NCBI GenBank assembly: GCA_041398225.1
Contig: JAWKVD010000042.1
Location: 1-7,429 of the forward strand
Direction: 5' to 3'
DNA length: 7,429 bases
Origin: JAWKVD01 sp041398225
GTDB lineage: Bacteria > Pseudomonadota > Alphaproteobacteria > Caulobacterales > Hyphomonadaceae
Shown: positions 5,611 through 7,429 of the stretch, piece by piece
Numbering within the stretch: position 1 is the stretch's first letter
How the letters are laid out: the number at the start of each line of letters is the position of its first letter
Position numbers and translations under genes: made by a program
The notes under the pieces: generated by a model
Told to the model about the DNA's origin: nothing
What the model saw: only the letters and a program-made list of their open reading frames with translations
Databases searched by the model: none

Positions 5611-7131
5611 CTAGATCCGGACCTGAGTTTCCATGCGCTGGCCGTTGCGCTCGATCGCCAGACGCCAGACGCCGGATGCGTTGGCGTTCTTCTCGATCGC
5701 CTTTTCGAGATCCGTCTCCGACTTGATCTGCGCGCCGTTCACCTCGCGAACGATGTCGCCCGCGCGCAGGCCCAGTCGCGAGGCGTAGGTGCCGCGCGGC
5801 ACGCGGTAAACGTACATGCCTTTTTCGAACTGGAAAGGATCGAGCCCCATCTCCTCGGCCAGCGCCGGAGACAGCTCGAGCAGAACCGCGCCGGAGAACG
5901 GATTGCGCCCGGACACCTGCTTCAGCTCGGCGTCGGTGGTTCCGGGCAGACGCGCGAGACGCACCGGGACCTCGCGCTGGTCGGCGCCGCGCAGGATGGA
6001 TAGCCGCACCGTTTCGCCTTCTGCCTTGGTGGCGGCGATGAACTTCAGGCCCTTTTCGTCGAACACTTCGCGGCCGTCGACCGCGAGGATGACGTCGCCC
6101 TTCTTGAGTCCCGCCTTGTCGGCCGGGCCGCCCTGATAGAGATCCGAGACGATGACGCCGCGCGGACGATCCAGACCCAGCGCCTTGGCCGCATCGGAAG
6201 TGACGGTGTCGCCCTTCGCGCCGATCCACGGGCGGATCAGCGTGCCGCCGTTCATCGCGGCGTCGACGACGCGCTTCACCATTTCGGACGGGATGGCGAA
6301 GCCGATGCCGTTGGAGCCGCCATCCTTGGAGAAGATCATCGAGTTCACGCCGACGAGATCGCCCTGCATGTCGACCAGCGCGCCGCCGGAGTTGCCCGGG
6401 TTGATCGAGGCGTCGGTCTGGATGAAGGAGGCGAAGTCGGACACGCCGACATCGGTGCGGGCCAGCGCCGAGATGATGCCGGAGGTGACGGTCTGCCCGA
6501 CGCCGAACGGGTTGCCGATGGCCAGCACGATGTCGCCGACCTCCGCCTGGTTGGTGTCGGCGTAGGACAGCGTGGGGAGCTTCTCGCCGTCGGTGTCGAT
6601 CTTGAGGACGGCCAGATCGGAGCGCGCATCGGCCAGAACCAGAGTCGCGGGGAATTCGCGCCGGTCGGAGAGCGCCACCTTGAACTCGTCGCCGCCCTCG
6701 ATGACGTGGTTGTTGGTGACGATGACGCCGTCGTCGCGGATGATGACGCCGGAGCCGAGCGAGCTTTGCATGCGCCGCTCCGAGGTTCCGACATTGCCGC
6801 CGCAATAGAAGGACGCCCAGAACGGATCGCGGTAGGGACAAGCGCTCTGGCGGACCACCTTGCTGGAGTAGACGTTCACCACCGCCGGCGCGGTGGACTT
6901 AACGATGGGCGCGAAGGACTGCTGGATCTGCGCCTGCGATTGCGGAACGACGCGATCGACCTGGTATTGCGGCGCGAGCTGGTCGGGCGAAGCCTGAGCC
7001 AGCTGAACCTCGCCGGACGGCGCCGCGGGCGGATCGTCCTTTCCAAGCTGGCCGATCGCGGGCGAAGCGATCAGGATCAGAGCGGTGGCGGCCGAAGCGG
7101 CCAGAGCGAGCAGCACGTTGTTACGGGTCAC
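5611..7131 (-). CDS. htrA: Periplasmic Do/HtrA (DegP/DegQ-like) serine endoprotease
   Basis: This 506-residue protease/chaperone degrades misfolded envelope proteins. Residues 1-27 form a signal peptide (MTRNN, then a hydrophobic run to IASPAIG). A low-complexity linker rich in Gln, Pro and Ala follows, to about residue 70. The trypsin-like domain (about 75-290) has the full triad: His142 in TNNHVIEG, Asp172 in RSDLAVLKID, and Ser248 in NPGNSGGALVD. PDZ1 covers about 300-390 (PADKAGLKKGDVILAVDG). PDZ2 covers about 410-505 and is more divergent (RLGLRAGDIVREVNG). Two cysteines, Cys98 and Cys110, the only ones I see, sit in the region of the LA loop before the catalytic His. The start is GTG at 7131 with AAGGA (7146-7142) 10 nt upstream. 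The length is usual for two-PDZ members. The gene ends in TAG 43 bp before rarA. DegP versus DegQ cannot be decided. Confidence 0.95.
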   Translation of the reverse strand: MTRNNVLLALAASAATALILIASPAIGQLGKDDPPAAPSGEVQLAQASPDQLAPQYQVDRVVPQSQAQIQQSFAPIVKSTAPAVVNVYSSKVVRQSACPYRDPFWASFYCGGNVGTSERRMQSSLGSGVIIRDDGVIVTNNHVIEGGDEFKVALSDRREFPATLVLADARSDLAVLKIDTDGEKLPTLSYADTNQAEVGDIVLAIGNPFGVGQTVTSGIISALARTDVGVSDFASFIQTDASINPGNSGGALVDMQGDLVGVNSMIFSKDGGSNGIGFAIPSEMVKRVVDAAMNGGTLIRPWIGAKGDTVTSDAAKALGLDRPRGVIVSDLYQGGPADKAGLKKGDVILAVDGREVFDEKGLKFIAATKAEGETVRLSILRGADQREVPVRLARLPGTTDAELKQVSGRNPFSGAVLLELSPALAEEMGLDPFQFEKGMYVYRVPRGTYASRLGLRAGDIVREVNGAQIKSETDLEKAIEKNANASGVWRLAIERNGQRMETQVRI

Positions 7132-7162
7132 GGTCCGGACTTCCTTCTCTGCACCCTGCAGG

Positions 7163-7186
7163 CGCGCGCCGGTGAAGCGGCGCGCG
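7163..7186 (-). other. GC-rich hairpin in the probable htrA 5' leader
   Basis: On the minus strand CGCGCGCCG (7186-7178) pairs perfectly with CGGCGCGCG (7171-7163) around a 6-nt loop. It lies between the candidate promoter and the ribosome binding site, with a second, 5-bp hairpin (7149-7161) directly before the Shine-Dalgarno. There is no U-run after it, so it is not an intrinsic terminator. In GC-rich DNA such a stem can arise by chance; a role in mRNA stability or translation is only a guess. Confidence 0.4.
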
Positions 7187-7231
7187 GACGGCCGGGCCGA
7201 ACGCCAGCCGACCCGGTCTATCTGTTGCGTC

Positions 7232-7260
7232 AGCTAGGAGGCAAATCGGGCGCGATCAAG
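7232..7260 (-). promoter_or_regulatory. Candidate promoter of htrA (housekeeping or RpoH-like)
   Basis: On the minus strand CTTGAT (7260-7255) is followed, 17 bp later, by CTAGCT, within TCCTAGCT (7239-7232). CTTG with this spacing partly resembles heat-shock sigma factor promoters (CTTGAAA, then CCCCATNT), and TTGATC with TAGCTG is also a fair housekeeping match. Initiation near 7225 would give a leader of about 95 nt. HtrA genes are often stress-induced, which makes this reasonable but unproven. Confidence 0.3.
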
Positions 7261-7326
7261 GCGCGGCCCTGCCCTGCGTCGCCCCGACACAAGCGTTGAA
7301 TCGGGGGTTAATTCATATCCGGACAA

Positions 7327-7362
7327 GAAAACGAAAAGGCCGGCCCCGAGGGACCGGCCTTT
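7327..7362 (-). terminator. Rho-independent terminator of the upstream gene
   Basis: On the minus strand AAAGGCCGGTCCC (7362-7350) pairs with GGGGCCGGCCTTT (7347-7335): about 12 usable base pairs with one G-U wobble and a tetraloop. The U-rich tail TTTTCGTTTTC (7337-7327) follows. It begins 24 nt after the stop codon at 7387, so it should end the upstream transcript and leave htrA with its own promoter. Confidence 0.85.
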
Positions 7363-7386
7363 CGAATTCCGCGGTCGAGCAAACGA

Positions 7387-7429
7387 CTATTCGTCGTCCA
7401 TCTCGGCCATGGCGGCCGCGCGGGCCTTG
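7387..7429 (-). CDS. 3' end of an unidentified gene (C-terminus only)
   Basis: Only 13 codons and the TAG stop (7389-7387) are visible. They read KARAAAMAEMDDE, an Ala-rich stretch with an acidic tail. The frame is chosen because a strong terminator follows 24 nt after this stop, on the same strand. The piece is too short to identify. From recollection of alphaproteobacterial gene order, the ribosomal protein L17 gene (rplQ) often ends the ribosomal operon just before an HtrA gene, which would also fit the strong terminator; this is a suggestion only. Confidence 0.55.
   Translation of the reverse strand, partial: KARAAAMAEMDDE

Larger units (their letters stand above)
7132..7386. other. Intergenic region upstream of htrA
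   Basis: These 255 bp contain no credible gene. On the minus strand, in order: the spacer after the upstream stop codon, the intrinsic terminator, an AT-richer patch (about 7300-7335), a candidate promoter (7232-7260), a GC-rich hairpin (7163-7186), a small hairpin (7149-7161: CTGCA stem, 3-nt loop) and the htrA Shine-Dalgarno (7142-7146). Confidence 0.6.

Noticed and set aside
1..7429. Mobile elements, CRISPR arrays, tRNA or rRNA genes
   Set aside because: No transposase or integrase motifs, direct repeat arrays, terminal inverted repeats or tRNA-like cloverleaf sequences were seen; nearly all of the window is taken up by the listed genes.

Overview
The window is GC-rich DNA (roughly two thirds G+C) in which every supported gene lies on the minus strand. 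Reading in the direction of transcription, from high to low coordinates, the order is: the last 13 codons of an unidentified gene with a strong intrinsic terminator; a periplasmic Do/HtrA serine protease; the AAA+ ATPase RarA; a secreted S9-family peptidase; an RluA-family pseudouridine synthase without an S4 domain; the fluoride channel CrcB/Fluc; and an S4-containing RluC-like pseudouridine synthase that runs off the left edge. The protein sequences, GTG starts, codon usage and the htrA-rarA-rlu-crcB-rluC order suggest an alphaproteobacterium, possibly a relative of Caulobacterales or Hyphomonadales. That placement comes from general knowledge of these families and was not tested by a search.

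Layout. 7387-7429 is the 3' end of the upstream gene. 7132-7386 (255 bp) has no gene; it holds the terminator, a candidate heat-shock-like promoter and two hairpins in the probable htrA leader. htrA (5611-7131) ends 43 bp before rarA (5567-4249). rarA is well conserved up to about codon 396, but its last 45 or so codons are spread over three reading frames. As a side effect the rarA frame stays open into the S9 peptidase, giving an apparent 1180-residue fusion that is almost certainly spurious. The peptidase (4142-2025) has its own strong Shine-Dalgarno and signal peptide. The last three genes are packed tightly: 10 bp, then 9 bp, then a 4-bp ATGA overlap.

Roles. The window combines housekeeping functions: envelope protein quality control (HtrA), replication-fork maintenance (RarA), rRNA or tRNA pseudouridylation (two Rlu enzymes) and fluoride export (CrcB). 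The S9 peptidase is the piece that looks least like part of this core. I see no mobile element, CRISPR array, tRNA, rRNA or phage gene.

The most interesting signals are (1) the multiply frameshifted 3' end of rarA, each shift beside a short homopolymer; (2) an identical 10-mer, CGCTAGTCTC, placed 5-6 nt before the start codons of rarA and the first rlu gene, neither of which has a Shine-Dalgarno, suggesting -10 elements of leaderless transcripts; and (3) the tetramer CTAG, which occurs six times in the window by my reading and only at gene borders. I did not find convincing evidence for a wholly new biological system.
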